Position numbers and translations under genes: made by a program
Part shown: piece after piece, positions 1 through 8,330 of the stretch
How positions within the stretch are numbered: position 1 is the first letter of the stretch
How the letters are laid out: every line of letters starts with the position of its first letter
The notes under the pieces: model-generated
Databases searched by the model: none
What the model was told of the DNA's origin: nothing
The model's input: only the letters and a program-made list of their open reading frames with translations
Origin: Chitinophagales bacterium
GTDB lineage: Bacteria > Bacteroidota > Bacteroidia > Chitinophagales > Chitinophagaceae
DNA length: 64,000 nucleotides
Reading direction: 5' to 3'
NCBI GenBank assembly: GCA_017303835.1
Contig: JAFLBI010000001.1
Location: 2,604,001 to 2,668,000, forward strand

Positions 1-374
1 CGAAACCAGCCTGCTACTTCGCTTATAGAGTAATACAATTTTTGTTGTAGGGTGGCATCATCGGGCACATCAATCAAATCAACCTCAGCATCCAGTTCCT
101 TTAGTGATTTTCTCCCACGCTTGCCTTTGGCTGCAGCAGGTTTGGGTTCTTTTGCTGGTATTGGTTCAGCTGGTTTTGTGGTAACAGATTCTGCAACAAC
201 CTTGGCTTTTACCTTCACGCTGATGCGTCCATCATTGAATACTTCCGGATTGGGCTCAGCCACTACAGATGGCTCAACCGGAGGAGGCACAGCTTTCGCC
301 GCCTTCTTTTTGGGTGCAGCAGGCTTGGGTGCCGGCGTGTACGCATTACCAAATAGATCGAGTTGTTCCATCAT
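1..374 (-). CDS. MerR-family transcriptional regulator, N-terminal part (runs off the window)
   Basis: Read on the minus strand from two adjacent ATG codons (374 and 371), the frame stays open to the window edge. It starts MMEQLDLFGN, continues through a low-complexity Ala/Pro/Lys stretch, then a KGKRGRKSLKEL basic patch, and ends at YYSISEVAGWF. That last segment matches the opening of a MerR-type winged helix-turn-helix. A charged N-terminal extension before the MerR domain is seen in some Bacteroidota regulators. Only about 124 residues are visible, so ligand and targets cannot be judged. It is divergent from the dehydrogenase gene at 463. Confidence 0.7.
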   Translation of the reverse strand, partial: MMEQLDLFGNAYTPAPKPAAPKKKAAKAVPPPVEPSVVAEPNPEVFNDGRISVKVKAKVVAESVTTKPAEPIPAKEPKPAAAKGKRGRKSLKELDAEVDLIDVPDDATLQQKLYYSISEVAGWF

Positions 375-413
375 GCTGTAAAAATAGTGCAGGTAAACCC
401 CATAAAATGCTGA

Positions 414-445
414 TTGGCAGGCATGGTGGATAAACTGTAAGTTTG
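414..445 (+). promoter_or_regulatory. Bacteroidota-type promoter for the 3-hydroxybutyryl-CoA dehydrogenase gene
   Basis: A perfect -7 box TAAGTTTG lies at 438-445, with TTG at 414-416 as a -33 element, spaced 21 bases. The start codon follows 17 bases after the -7 box, so the leader would be very short. The match to TTTG-N(17-23)-TAnnTTTG is visible; activity is inferred. Confidence 0.5.
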
Positions 446-462
446 CCGTTCAAATCTCAGCC

Positions 463-1314
463 ATGTATACGGTGGAAACGATCTGTGTTTGCGGCGCTGG
501 CACTATGGGCAGCGGTATTGCTCAGGTAGCTGCACAAGCGGGTTTTTATACCATTTTGTTCGATCTCAATGCTGGAGTTCTGGATAAAGCTGCAGGTAAT
601 ATCCGCGCCAGCCTGGATCAATTAGAGGCTAAGGGCCGACTGCAAGCGCCTGCGGCTGATGTGTATGCACGCATTCAATTTACCGGTGATTTGCAGTTAT
701 GCATTGCCGATTTGATCATCGAAGCCATCATTGAACAGACTGGAGCCAAAGTGGCTTTATTCAACCAATTGGCTGAGCTCAACCACAGCGAAACCATTTT
801 TGCCACCAATACTTCTTCAATCTCAGTAAGTGCGATTGCTGAAAAAGTGGTGAATCCATCCCGCGTTGCTGGTATGCATTTCTTCAATCCTGCTCCTTTG
901 ATGAAACTCGTGGAAGTGATCCGCGGCACGCAAACAGATGAAACTGTTATTGCTATGCTCGTAGATATTGCTAAGCGTATGCAGAAAGTACCGGTTGTAT
1001 GTAAAGATGCACCGGGATTTATTGTGAATCGTGTGGCCAGACATTACTACCTCGAAGCCATGCAATTGGTAGAGCAAGGTCTCGCAGATCCTGCCACGAT
1101 TGATCATGTGATGGAAGCGACTGGTTTCAAGATGGGGCCCTTTAAACTCATGGACCTAATTGGTATGGACATCAATTACGGTGTGAGTCAGATTGTGTGG
1201 GAAGCATTGGGTAAACCAGAGCGATTAACACCATCGCCTGTACAGGCCGCAAAAGTAGCCGCCGGTGAATTGGGCAGAAAAACAGGAAAAGGATTTTACG
1301 ATTACAGCAAGTAA
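463..1314 (+). CDS. 3-hydroxybutyryl-CoA dehydrogenase (3-hydroxyacyl-CoA dehydrogenase family)
   Basis: This is a 283-residue NAD(P)-dependent enzyme that interconverts acetoacetyl-CoA and 3-hydroxybutyryl-CoA in fatty-acid, butanoate or polyester metabolism. The Rossmann motif GAGTMGSGIAQ is at residues 11-21. The catalytic region contains NTSSISVS, the signature HFFNPAPLMKLVEV with the catalytic His, and the KDAPGFIVNR motif that opens the C-terminal helical domain. The length matches the stand-alone short form (about 280 residues), not the fused FadB type. It is cytoplasmic. The ATG lies just after a -7 box. The next gene starts 1 base after its stop, suggesting cotranscription although the functions are unrelated. 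Confidence 0.93.
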   Translation: MYTVETICVCGAGTMGSGIAQVAAQAGFYTILFDLNAGVLDKAAGNIRASLDQLEAKGRLQAPAADVYARIQFTGDLQLCIADLIIEAIIEQTGAKVALFNQLAELNHSETIFATNTSSISVSAIAEKVVNPSRVAGMHFFNPAPLMKLVEVIRGTQTDETVIAMLVDIAKRMQKVPVVCKDAPGFIVNRVARHYYLEAMQLVEQGLADPATIDHVMEATGFKMGPFKLMDLIGMDINYGVSQIVWEALGKPERLTPSPVQAAKVAAGELGRKTGKGFYDYSK

Positions 1315-1315
1315 A

Positions 1316-2440
1316 ATGACCATCGCCATCAACGCCATATTTCTGCAGAGAGGTCAGCTGGAAGGCTATGGCTATTTTGTGCAGGAGATTGTGCGCAGGT
1401 GGGTGGCGCAATATCCGCAACACCAGTTTGTGTTGGTATTTGACAGACCAGCAGATTCTTCGTTTCGTTTTGCAGAGAATGTAACGCTGGTAGAAGTTGG
1501 TCCGCCTGCGCGACACGCACTGGGCTTTTTGTATTGGTACAACCTACGGCTGCCAATGGCATTGCGTAAATACAAGCCTGATGTATTGGTACAGCCTTAT
1601 GGTTTTTGCAGCATCACAACCAACATTCCGCAGGTGATGGTGGTGCATGATCTATCATTCAAACATTTTCCGCATTTTGTGCCGGTCTACCATCGTTGGT
1701 TTTATCAATTGTTTACCGGGGCATTTATCAAGAAAGCAACGCAGTTGGCAACAGTATCTGATTTTTCCGCCAAGGACATCATCCAGCATTATCCAAAAGC
1801 TGCAGGAAAAATCAATATTGTGTATAGTGCAGCCAAACCATTTTTTCAGCCGTTAGATTACGAAGTAAAAGCTGCGGTGAAAGCGCAGTATGCGAACGAC
1901 TGCGAATATTTCTTATTCACCGGAGGTATTCATCCGCGTAAAAATCTCTTGAATTTGCTGAAAGCATTTTCTGTATTCAAGAAATGGCAGCGTAGCAATA
2001 TGCAATTGCTGGTGGTGGGCAGAAAAGCCTGGCAGTATGAAGATGTGTTGGAAAAACTGAGCACGTATAAATTCAGGGAAGATGTGGTGCTGTTGGATTA
2101 TTTGGATGAAGAGGAATTAGCCAAAATCACGGCATCGGCATACGCGGCAGTCTATCCTTCTTTTTGGGAAGGTTTTGGTGTGCCCATTGTAGAAGCCATG
2201 CAATCCGGCGTGCCCATTATTACCTCCAATACCAGTGCCATGCCTGAAACTGGTGGGGATGCGGCATTGTACGCAGATCCTGCTGATCCGAATACGATCG
2301 GTCAATTGATGAAACAACTTTATAAAGACGAGCAGCTGCGTAGCAGATTGATAGCCAAAGGGCTGGAGCATTCAAAACAGTTCAGTTGGGAGCGTACAGC
2401 TCAACTGCTTTGGACTGGTTTGGAAAAAGCCAAGGGCTGA
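1316..2440 (+). CDS. Glycosyltransferase family 4 protein
   Basis: A GT-B fold glycosyltransferase of 374 residues that would transfer a sugar from a nucleotide donor during surface polysaccharide synthesis; donor and acceptor cannot be read. The C-terminal half shows FTGGIHPRKNLLNLLKA and the donor-binding EGFGVPIVEAMQSGVPI followed by SAMPETGGDAALY, the standard GT4 E-x7-E region. An upstream in-frame start at 1265 would overlap the preceding gene by 50 bases. The ATG at 1316 begins MTIAINAIFL at the first beta strand and directly follows the preceding TAA, so it is preferred. Confidence 0.88.
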   Translation: MTIAINAIFLQRGQLEGYGYFVQEIVRRWVAQYPQHQFVLVFDRPADSSFRFAENVTLVEVGPPARHALGFLYWYNLRLPMALRKYKPDVLVQPYGFCSITTNIPQVMVVHDLSFKHFPHFVPVYHRWFYQLFTGAFIKKATQLATVSDFSAKDIIQHYPKAAGKINIVYSAAKPFFQPLDYEVKAAVKAQYANDCEYFLFTGGIHPRKNLLNLLKAFSVFKKWQRSNMQLLVVGRKAWQYEDVLEKLSTYKFREDVVLLDYLDEEELAKITASAYAAVYPSFWEGFGVPIVEAMQSGVPIITSNTSAMPETGGDAALYADPADPNTIGQLMKQLYKDEQLRSRLIAKGLEHSKQFSWERTAQLLWTGLEKAKG

Positions 2441-2451
2441 TGGCTTTGTTA

Positions 2452-2459
2452 TACATTTG
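2452..2459 (+). promoter_or_regulatory. -7 box upstream of gldC
   Basis: TACATTTG fits TAnnTTTG exactly and lies 17 bases before the gldC ATG. No well-spaced -33 TTTG was found, so only the -7 element is claimed. Confidence 0.35.
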
Positions 2460-2476
2460 CGCTTCAATTTTACTCT

Positions 2477-2821
2477 ATGCGTAAATCAACAATAACAGTA
2501 GACGTTCACTTGGATGAGGATAAAGTGCCTGAGCAGATCAACTGGACTGCTACAGATAGCACTGCGGATATGATGCAACAGGCCAAAGCCATGATGCTGG
2601 CTTTTTGGGATGGTGCTGACAAATCTGCCCTGCGTATTGATTTGTGGACCAAGACCATGATGGTGGATGAGATGGCAGATTTTTATTACCAGACCATGAT
2701 GGGCATGGCAGATGCATTTGAACGTGCTACGCACAACCAAGAACTGGTAAAGGAAATGAAGGATTTTGCGAAAGAGTTTTATAACAAATTCCGCGAACAG
2801 CAATTAAAAGAAAACGCTTAA
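2477..2821 (+). CDS. gldC: Gliding motility protein GldC
   Basis: A 114-residue soluble protein that matches the GldC family along its whole length: a short beta N-terminus (RKSTITVDVHLDEDKVPEQI), a TDS...MMLAFWDG segment and a helical end with FYYQTMMGMADAFERATHN. GldC is found across Bacteroidota, including non-gliding species, and its biochemical role is not established. The gene therefore marks the phylum but does not prove gliding. It has no signal peptide or membrane segment. The YqeY-like gene follows 11 bases later, suggesting one transcript that ends at the hairpin at 3309-3340. Confidence 0.88.
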   Translation: MRKSTITVDVHLDEDKVPEQINWTATDSTADMMQQAKAMMLAFWDGADKSALRIDLWTKTMMVDEMADFYYQTMMGMADAFERATHNQELVKEMKDFAKEFYNKFREQQLKENA

Positions 2822-2832
2822 ATCAAGATACC

Positions 2833-3285
2833 ATGAGTTTGGAAGCAAAAGTGATGGAAGGCATGAAGGATGCCATGAAAACCAAGAATGAAGCTTTGTT
2901 GCGTGCTTTACGTGCCATCAAAGCGGAAATCATCAAAGCCAAAACAGAGCCCGGTGCCAATGGTGCAGTGAGTGAAGAAGGCGAGCTGAAATTGTTACAG
3001 CGTATGGCTAAGCAGCGTAAAGATTCACTGGAAGTGTTTACCACACAGGGCCGTGCAGATCTCGCGCAGAAAGAACAAGAAGAATTAGACATCATCGAGC
3101 AATTCCTGCCTAAGCAATTGGGTGCGGATGAGCTGAAAGTGATTTTGGAGAAAATCATTGCGGAACTTGGTGCTGCTGGTCCGCAAGACATGGGTAAAGT
3201 AATGGGTGTGGCCACCAAGCAACTGGCCGGTCAGGCAGATGGTAAAGTAGTTTCTGCACTGGTAAAAGAATTACTGGCGAAATAA
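2833..3285 (+). CDS. GatB/YqeY domain-containing protein
   Basis: A 150-residue stand-alone relative of the C-terminal tRNA-recognition domain of GatB. It shows an N-terminal helix MSLEAKVMEGMKDAMKTKNE, a repetitive helical body, QFLPKQLGADELKVILEKII and GPQDMGKVMGVATKQL, all typical of YqeY. The family is assumed to bind tRNA or amidotransferase partners, but its role is unproven. The gene lies immediately downstream of gldC and is followed by a terminator-like hairpin. Confidence 0.9.
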   Translation: MSLEAKVMEGMKDAMKTKNEALLRALRAIKAEIIKAKTEPGANGAVSEEGELKLLQRMAKQRKDSLEVFTTQGRADLAQKEQEELDIIEQFLPKQLGADELKVILEKIIAELGAAGPQDMGKVMGVATKQLAGQADGKVVSALVKELLAK

Positions 3286-3308
3286 TTACAGCGACCAATC
3301 GTTTTTAT

Positions 3309-3340
3309 CAGACCTGCTCTTGGGCAGGTCTGTTTGTTTT
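3309..3340 (+). terminator. Hairpin with T-tract after the YqeY-like gene
   Basis: CAGACCTGC (3309-3317) pairs perfectly with GCAGGTCTG (3324-3332) around a 6-base loop, followed by TTTGTTTT. It fits a Rho-independent terminator. The T-tract ends directly at the ATG of the next gene (3341), so read-through or a leader role for that gene is possible. Confidence 0.7.
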
Positions 3341-3883
3341 ATGATAGATATTGCGTTTCTCATATGTATAGCAATGGCTGTTTGGAAGGGTTATTCCAAA
3401 GGCCTAGTGGTGGCTTTGTTCAGCTTTGTGGGTATGATTGTTGGGATGTTGCTGGCATTGAAGTGTTCAGCCGTGGTGGCAGTCTGGCTGGGGGAAGAGA
3501 CTAAATTGGATGCAAAATGGTTGCCCTTTCTGGCTTTCTTACTCATTATCATTGGTGTGTATTTTGGTGTACGCATGTTGGCTGCACTGGTGCAGAAGAG
3601 CCTGGAGTTTGCAATGCTGGGCTGGGCAAATAGAGTTGGTGGTATCTTATTGTATGCATTGCTCTACAGTAGTTTGCTAATATTGGTGCTCTTTTATGCA
3701 GATAAAATGGAATTATTGTCGGCAGAAGCAAAAGCCGATTCTCAGTTTTATCAATTCATGCATGGATTTGCAAAACCCATCATCAGCTTTATTGCAGATG
3801 CGCTTCCATTTATTAAAAACATGTTGCATCAACTCACTGATTTTTTTGCTGATCAACCTGCTTCAAGCACAGCCTTGCTATAG
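3341..3883 (+). CDS. CvpA family membrane protein
   Basis: A protein of 180 residues with about four hydrophobic segments: near residues 2-20, the GLVVALFSFVGMIVGMLLAL stretch, FLAFLLIIIGVYFGVRML, and ILLYALLYSSLLILVLF. The order and the A-x-WKGYSKGLV opening match CvpA/colicin V production family proteins of the inner membrane, whose role is poorly defined. An upstream TTG frame start at 3320 would lie inside the terminator stem, so the ATG at 3341 is chosen. Confidence 0.8.
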   Translation: MIDIAFLICIAMAVWKGYSKGLVVALFSFVGMIVGMLLALKCSAVVAVWLGEETKLDAKWLPFLAFLLIIIGVYFGVRMLAALVQKSLEFAMLGWANRVGGILLYALLYSSLLILVLFYADKMELLSAEAKADSQFYQFMHGFAKPIISFIADALPFIKNMLHQLTDFFADQPASSTALL

Positions 3884-4009
3884 GTTTATACAAGTAAATC
3901 AATTATCTTAGCGGACACTGCTTAGTAATTAAGTAACAGGCATTTCTGCAGATTTTTGGAGGTTTTTCCTTTATTTGTGTTTGTCTGACGATTGCCGAAA
4001 CAACTGAAC

Positions 4010-4774
4010 ATGAATTACGAGATCAAACAGGTAGATAAATTCAAATTTGTAGAAGTAGGTGAAGGTGAGCCGCTGGTCTTGCTCCATGGCTTGTTTGGTG
4101 CCCTTAGCAATTTCAAAGAACTGGTAGAACATTTCAGACACACACATAAAGTGGTGGTGCCTATTTTGCCTTTGTTCGACTTGGATATTTTTCATACCAC
4201 AGTAGGTGGATTGGAAAAGCACGTACAGAAATTCATTGAAACAATGGATTATCAAAATGTGCACCTGCTGGGTAACTCACTTGGTGGGCATGTGGCTTTG
4301 GTGCATGTGCTGAAACACCCTGAACGTATTAAATCCCTGATTCTAACCGGCAGCTCAGGCTTGTTTGAAAATGGCATGGGTGATAGCTATCCTAAGCGCG
4401 GCGATTATGAGTATATCAAGAAAAAAGTAGAGATTACTTTTTATGATCCGGCTGTTGCTACCAAAGAGCTGGTAGATGAGGTTTTCGAGATCACGAATAA
4501 TCGTCTCAAAGTGATTAAGATTATTTCACTCGCGAAGAGTGCTATCAGAAATAATCTTGGTGAAGAGTTGAATCAGATCAAAGTGCCTACCTGCTTAATT
4601 TGGGGAAATAACGATATCGTTACGCCACCATTTGTTGGCAGGGAGTTTAATAAACTCATTACGACAAGTGAGTTGCATATCATTGACCATTGTGGTCATG
4701 CGCCGATGATGGAAGTGCCGGTTGAGTTTAACAAAATTCTCGAAGGATTTCTTGCTCGCCTCAAGCAGCAGTAA
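4010..4774 (+). CDS. Alpha/beta hydrolase
   Basis: A 254-residue alpha/beta-hydrolase fold enzyme. The oxyanion-hole motif HGLFGALSNF is followed by the nucleophile elbow GNSLGG (Ser90), the acid loop WGNNDIVTPP (Asp202) and CGHAPMMEVP (His230), so the full catalytic triad is present. There is no signal peptide, so it is cytoplasmic. The PERIKSLILTGSSGL segment resembles C-C hydrolases and esterases, but the substrate cannot be read. The ATG at 4010 is preferred over an in-frame TTG at 3992. Confidence 0.85.
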   Translation: MNYEIKQVDKFKFVEVGEGEPLVLLHGLFGALSNFKELVEHFRHTHKVVVPILPLFDLDIFHTTVGGLEKHVQKFIETMDYQNVHLLGNSLGGHVALVHVLKHPERIKSLILTGSSGLFENGMGDSYPKRGDYEYIKKKVEITFYDPAVATKELVDEVFEITNNRLKVIKIISLAKSAIRNNLGEELNQIKVPTCLIWGNNDIVTPPFVGREFNKLITTSELHIIDHCGHAPMMEVPVEFNKILEGFLARLKQQ

Positions 4775-4824
4775 TACCCGGTTGCGTGGTCTTACCTATA
4801 TTGCACGCGTAAACAAATCCGTAC

Positions 4825-5484
4825 ATGCTCAACAACCAGTTGATCAGAACATCTTATCCAAATCTGCAATTGCAGGACAAGGTTGGCTTTGCACTGCAGT
4901 TAATGGATGATTACGATATACATCACCTGCCGGTAGTGAGTGAGGAGAAGTATGTGGGCATGGTATGTAAAGAAGATTTATTGGATGTGGACGAAGCTGC
5001 GCCTATTGCCGTTTTGGAAGATCAATGGGTGCGGTCAGCAGTGAAGGGGGAGGAGTATTTTCTTTCTGCATTGAAAATTACCAATGAACATCAATTGTCT
5101 CTGGTGCCGGTTGTGAATGAGCAAGGCGAAATTGCAGGTTGCATTCCTGCAACAGAACTGCTTTTGTTGTTAGGCACATTCACTGGCGCTGCAGATCCTG
5201 GCGGAGTAATTGTGCTGGAGATGGATAAGCGTCATTTTTCATTTGGTGAAATCAGTCGCTTAGTTGAAACCAATGATGCCTATATCACGCAATTGAACAC
5301 CTATCAGGAACCTGATTCTGGTTTATTCATTGTAACCATCCGTATAAATAAGGCAGAGATCAGCGATATCGTTGCTACTTTCCAGCGTTATGAATACGCG
5401 GTTCGTTATTATTTTGGCGATGAGCAATATGCCAATGAGTTGAAGAGTAATTACGATCATCTCTTGAATTATTTGAATATCTAA
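4825..5484 (+). CDS. CBS domain-containing protein
   Basis: A 219-residue cytoplasmic protein. Residues 1 to about 120 form a CBS pair, recognisable by the HHLPVVSEEKYVGMVCKEDL and HQLSLVPVVNEQGEIAGCIP strands. Residues 125-219 look like an ACT-like regulatory domain (VIVLEMDKRHFSFGEISRLV, then SGLFIVTIRINK). CBS-ACT proteins usually sense adenosyl nucleotides or amino acids. It may be cotranscribed with the NAD kinase downstream, but an imperfect hairpin lies between them. Confidence 0.8.
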   Translation: MLNNQLIRTSYPNLQLQDKVGFALQLMDDYDIHHLPVVSEEKYVGMVCKEDLLDVDEAAPIAVLEDQWVRSAVKGEEYFLSALKITNEHQLSLVPVVNEQGEIAGCIPATELLLLLGTFTGAADPGGVIVLEMDKRHFSFGEISRLVETNDAYITQLNTYQEPDSGLFIVTIRINKAEISDIVATFQRYEYAVRYYFGDEQYANELKSNYDHLLNYLNI

Positions 5485-5494
5485 AACCACTTTC

Positions 5495-5524
5495 CAGCTG
5501 AGTCTGCTTTGGGCAGACTGGCTG
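5495..5524. other. Imperfect hairpin between the CBS gene and nadK
   Basis: AGTCTGC (5501-5507) pairs with GCAGACT (5513-5519), and outer CAGC (5495-5498) pairs with GCTG (5521-5524). No T-tract follows, so it is a weak terminator candidate or a leader structure of nadK. Confidence 0.35.
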
Positions 5525-5570
5525 AAGAAAGGTATATTTACAGAAGCGCAGCAGCTTGCTGCAAACGTTT

Positions 5571-6449
5571 ATGAAAGTTGCGATTTACAGCCGCGGGCTT
5601 GATATAGAACAAGAAGATGCCTTACAATTGTTGATTGAAGAATTGGCCAGGCATGATGTAGCCATGCAGATTTACGATCCGCTCTTGCACATTTTTGCTG
5701 TACCTGAAGCTTTGCGTGCTGAATTAACCCCCTTCAAAAAAAGAGAAGAGTTAGAGCCCGAAACGGATTGCCTTATTAGCCTAGGTGGTGATGGCACCAT
5801 GCTGGATGCAATTGCCCTGGTTGGAGATGCAGGTATTCCCATACTCGGAATCAACTTTGGACGATTAGGTTTTTTGGCAAGTATCAGCCGGGAAGAACTA
5901 ACCCTTGCAGTTGATGCGCTGGTGAATCATACTTATGTAGTAGATAAGCGTTCACTCATTCATGTTGATGCCAATCTGCCCTTATTCAAGGATGCGCCTT
6001 TTGGTTTGAACGAGTTTGCAATTCATAAAAGGGATACTTCTCCGATGATCAAGATACATACGTATCTGAATGGGGAGTTTCTGAATACTTACTGGTCTGA
6101 TGGGTTGATTGTATCCACCCCAACAGGCTCTACAGGATATAACATGAGTTGCAATGGCCCGATTCTTTTTCCTGATTCGGCCAGCTTTGTCATCACGCCT
6201 GTGGCGCCACACAACTTGAACGTGCGTTCTATTGTGGTGCCAGATAATACAGTAATCTCCTTTGAGATAGAAGGAAGAACAGATCAATTCATCTGTGCTT
6301 TGGATGCCCGACGGGAAATTGTTACCAAAAGCATACAAATTGCTGTAAAGCGTGAAACTTTTTGCGCAAGTTTGCTTAGGCTGAATGAAAATAGCTTTTT
6401 GTCGACCCTTCGCACCAAACTGACCTGGGGCCTTGACAAAAGAAATTAA
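5571..6449 (+). CDS. nadK: NAD kinase
   Basis: A 292-residue ATP-dependent NAD kinase that makes NADP. The phosphate-binding GGDGT motif is at residues 72-76 in ISLGGDGTMLDA. The second conserved block is NEFAIHKRDTSPMI, and the glycine-rich NAD-binding block is SDGLIVSTPTGSTGYNMS. The ATG at 5571 (MKVAIYSRG) begins the first beta strand; an in-frame TTG at 5556 is less likely. The neighbours downstream are envelope genes in an order that recurs in related bacteria. Confidence 0.95.
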   Translation: MKVAIYSRGLDIEQEDALQLLIEELARHDVAMQIYDPLLHIFAVPEALRAELTPFKKREELEPETDCLISLGGDGTMLDAIALVGDAGIPILGINFGRLGFLASISREELTLAVDALVNHTYVVDKRSLIHVDANLPLFKDAPFGLNEFAIHKRDTSPMIKIHTYLNGEFLNTYWSDGLIVSTPTGSTGYNMSCNGPILFPDSASFVITPVAPHNLNVRSIVVPDNTVISFEIEGRTDQFICALDARREIVTKSIQIAVKRETFCASLLRLNENSFLSTLRTKLTWGLDKRN

Positions 6450-6509
6450 CGTTTACCTATATATGGTCTTTATTGGTTTTGATTAATTTACACGCGTTTA
6501 AGTGCAGCA

Positions 6510-7364
6510 TTGAAGAAAGGACTGTTGATAGGAATCTTTATACTCGCAATATCCAACCTGCGTGCGCAGATGTTGCAGAGCTTTGTACACCAGGGAGAAT
6601 TTGGTTTTTCAGTGGGTGCCGCACATTATTTTGGAGACCTGAATACGTTTACCTCAATCAAAAGACCCAAATTAGCCGCTGGCGCATTCTTCAGAAAGCA
6701 GTTCGGTGATTATCTCGGTGTAAGATTGTCTGCCAATTATGCCCAGCTCGGTTATTCAGATGTCTATAGCCCTAGCCCCTTAGAACGCAGAAGAAACTTA
6801 AGTTTCAATACAGATGTTTGGGAAATTGGCATCGCAGGTGATTTCAACTTCTTTCGATTCAACCCAGAGTTTCCTGAATACATTTTCACACCTTATGTAA
6901 CCATGGGGGTGAGTATTTTTTCTTACGATCCATACACGTATTTCAATAATCAGAAATATTTTCTCCGGGATATTGGCACAGAAGGCCAGGGTAGTCCGCT
7001 TTACCCCAACTTACAGAAATACGGCACTACTGCGATTAGTATTCCTTTTGGTGTGGGTGTGAAGTACAGCCTGAACCCCAAGCTGAACGTTTTTGCCGAA
7101 TTAACTTATCGCTTTACCAACACAGATTTTCTGGATGATGTAAGCGGGGTATATGCCCCTAATGCCTATCCATCTTTGGAAGCAGATGGCGTCACTTTTA
7201 CACCTTTCGGTTTGCTGCAGGATCGTAGTTACGAAACCAGTAATGGTGTGAACTACTTCACAGCAGGTGCCCAGCGTGGAAACAGTAAAAAGGCTGACAG
7301 CTTTGTTACACTCCAATTCGGCCTGTCCTTTAATCTTTCTTCCTACCGTTGTCCCGACAGATAA
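6510..7364 (+). CDS. DUF6089-like outer-membrane beta-barrel protein, TTG start
   Basis: A 284-residue exported protein. A signal peptide (KKGLLIGIFILAISNLRAQ) is followed by an alternating hydrophobic/aromatic pattern typical of an 8- to 10-stranded barrel: FGFSVGAAHYFGDLN, GVRLSANYAQLGYSD, ISIPFGVGVKYSLNP, NVFAELTYRFTNTDFLDDV and a final FVTLQFGLSFNL. The family sits beside uppS and bamA in Bacteroidota and has no assigned function. No ATG exists between the upstream in-frame stop (6480) and the signal peptide, so TTG at 6510 is the only plausible start. Confidence 0.75.
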   Translation: MKKGLLIGIFILAISNLRAQMLQSFVHQGEFGFSVGAAHYFGDLNTFTSIKRPKLAAGAFFRKQFGDYLGVRLSANYAQLGYSDVYSPSPLERRRNLSFNTDVWEIGIAGDFNFFRFNPEFPEYIFTPYVTMGVSIFSYDPYTYFNNQKYFLRDIGTEGQGSPLYPNLQKYGTTAISIPFGVGVKYSLNPKLNVFAELTYRFTNTDFLDDVSGVYAPNAYPSLEADGVTFTPFGLLQDRSYETSNGVNYFTAGAQRGNSKKADSFVTLQFGLSFNLSSYRCPDR

Positions 7365-7425
7365 GGGTCTTTCGCTGCCGTCAACAAACCTTTTCGTACC
7401 TTCGCGCCCTGAAAATGCCAGATGT

Positions 7426-8193
7426 ATGCTGGAAAACCTGATAGCCCAAATTGATAAAACAAGATTACCCGAGCATATTGCCATCATTATGGATGGGAAT
7501 GGTCGTTGGGCAGAAGAAAAAGGCCAGGAGCGCTTGTACGGTCATTTTCATGGGGTTGAAAGTGTAAGAAATATCGTGGAAGGCTGCGCTGAATTAGGCG
7601 TTAAGTACTTGACACTCTATGCGTTCAGCACAGAAAATTGGGACAGACCGCAGCGCGAAGTGGATGGTTTAATGACCTTGTTGGTTGACACAATCCGCAA
7701 GGAAGTAGCTACCCTGAACAAGAATAATATCAAGCTGCACGTCATTGGCGATATGAGCATGCTGCCAGATTTTGCCAAGAATGAATTACAGGAAGCTTTG
7801 GATATGACTTCGGTCAACACAGGCCTTAACCTCATCATGGCACTGAGTTACAGCAGCCGTTGGGAGTTGGTGAATGCTGTAAAGCATATAGGATTGGATG
7901 TAAAAGCTGGAAAAATTGATCCTGAAACTATTGATAGCCAGACACTTCAGTCATATTTAACCACAAGTGCCTTCCCTGATCCTGAATTGATGATCCGCAC
8001 CAGCGGAGAATATCGCATCAGTAATTTCCTTTTGTATCAATTGGCTTATGCCGAGCTCTATTTCACCAATACCCGTTGGCCAGACTTCCGCAAAGAACAC
8101 CTTTGCGAAGCTATTCTGGATTACCAATCGCGTGAGCGCAGATTCGGAAAGACCGGGCAGCAAATTCAGGAATCAACTGATGCAACTGCTTGA
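7426..8193 (+). CDS. uppS: Isoprenyl transferase (undecaprenyl diphosphate synthase)
   Basis: A cis-prenyltransferase of 255 residues that builds the C55 lipid carrier for peptidoglycan and O-antigen. The catalytic motif IAIIMDGNGRWAEE carries the Mg-binding Asp23. Further hallmarks are FSTENWDRP, LIMALSYSSRWELV and the C-terminal DPELMIRTSGEYRISNFLL and YAELYFTNTRWPDF. The upstream open frame (from 7267) overlaps the DUF6089 gene, so the ATG at 7426 is chosen. The sequence TACCTTCG 22 bases upstream of the ATG is a weak -7 candidate. Confidence 0.95.
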   Translation: MLENLIAQIDKTRLPEHIAIIMDGNGRWAEEKGQERLYGHFHGVESVRNIVEGCAELGVKYLTLYAFSTENWDRPQREVDGLMTLLVDTIRKEVATLNKNNIKLHVIGDMSMLPDFAKNELQEALDMTSVNTGLNLIMALSYSSRWELVNAVKHIGLDVKAGKIDPETIDSQTLQSYLTTSAFPDPELMIRTSGEYRISNFLLYQLAYAELYFTNTRWPDFRKEHLCEAILDYQSRERRFGKTGQQIQESTDATA

Positions 8194-8330
8194 AAATGAA
8201 ACGTCAATTATCACTGTCTATTTAACAAACACTTTTGAATAATCCCGTTAATTTGCCCCACCTAAACAACCGGACAACTGCTTTAAAAAGTGCTGTGCAG
8301 CCTTTGAGCAAGCTTCAAACTGGAACTCGC

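Noticed and set aside
52-381. Plus-strand open frame rich in Ala/Ser/Gly at the window start
   Set aside because: It is the shadow of the minus-strand MerR-type gene, whose frame gives a coherent ISEVAGWF motif and a proper ATG.
8235-8330. Longer BamA start at TTG 8235
   Set aside because: It would add a non-signal-like polar extension before a clear signal peptide starting at ATG 8331.
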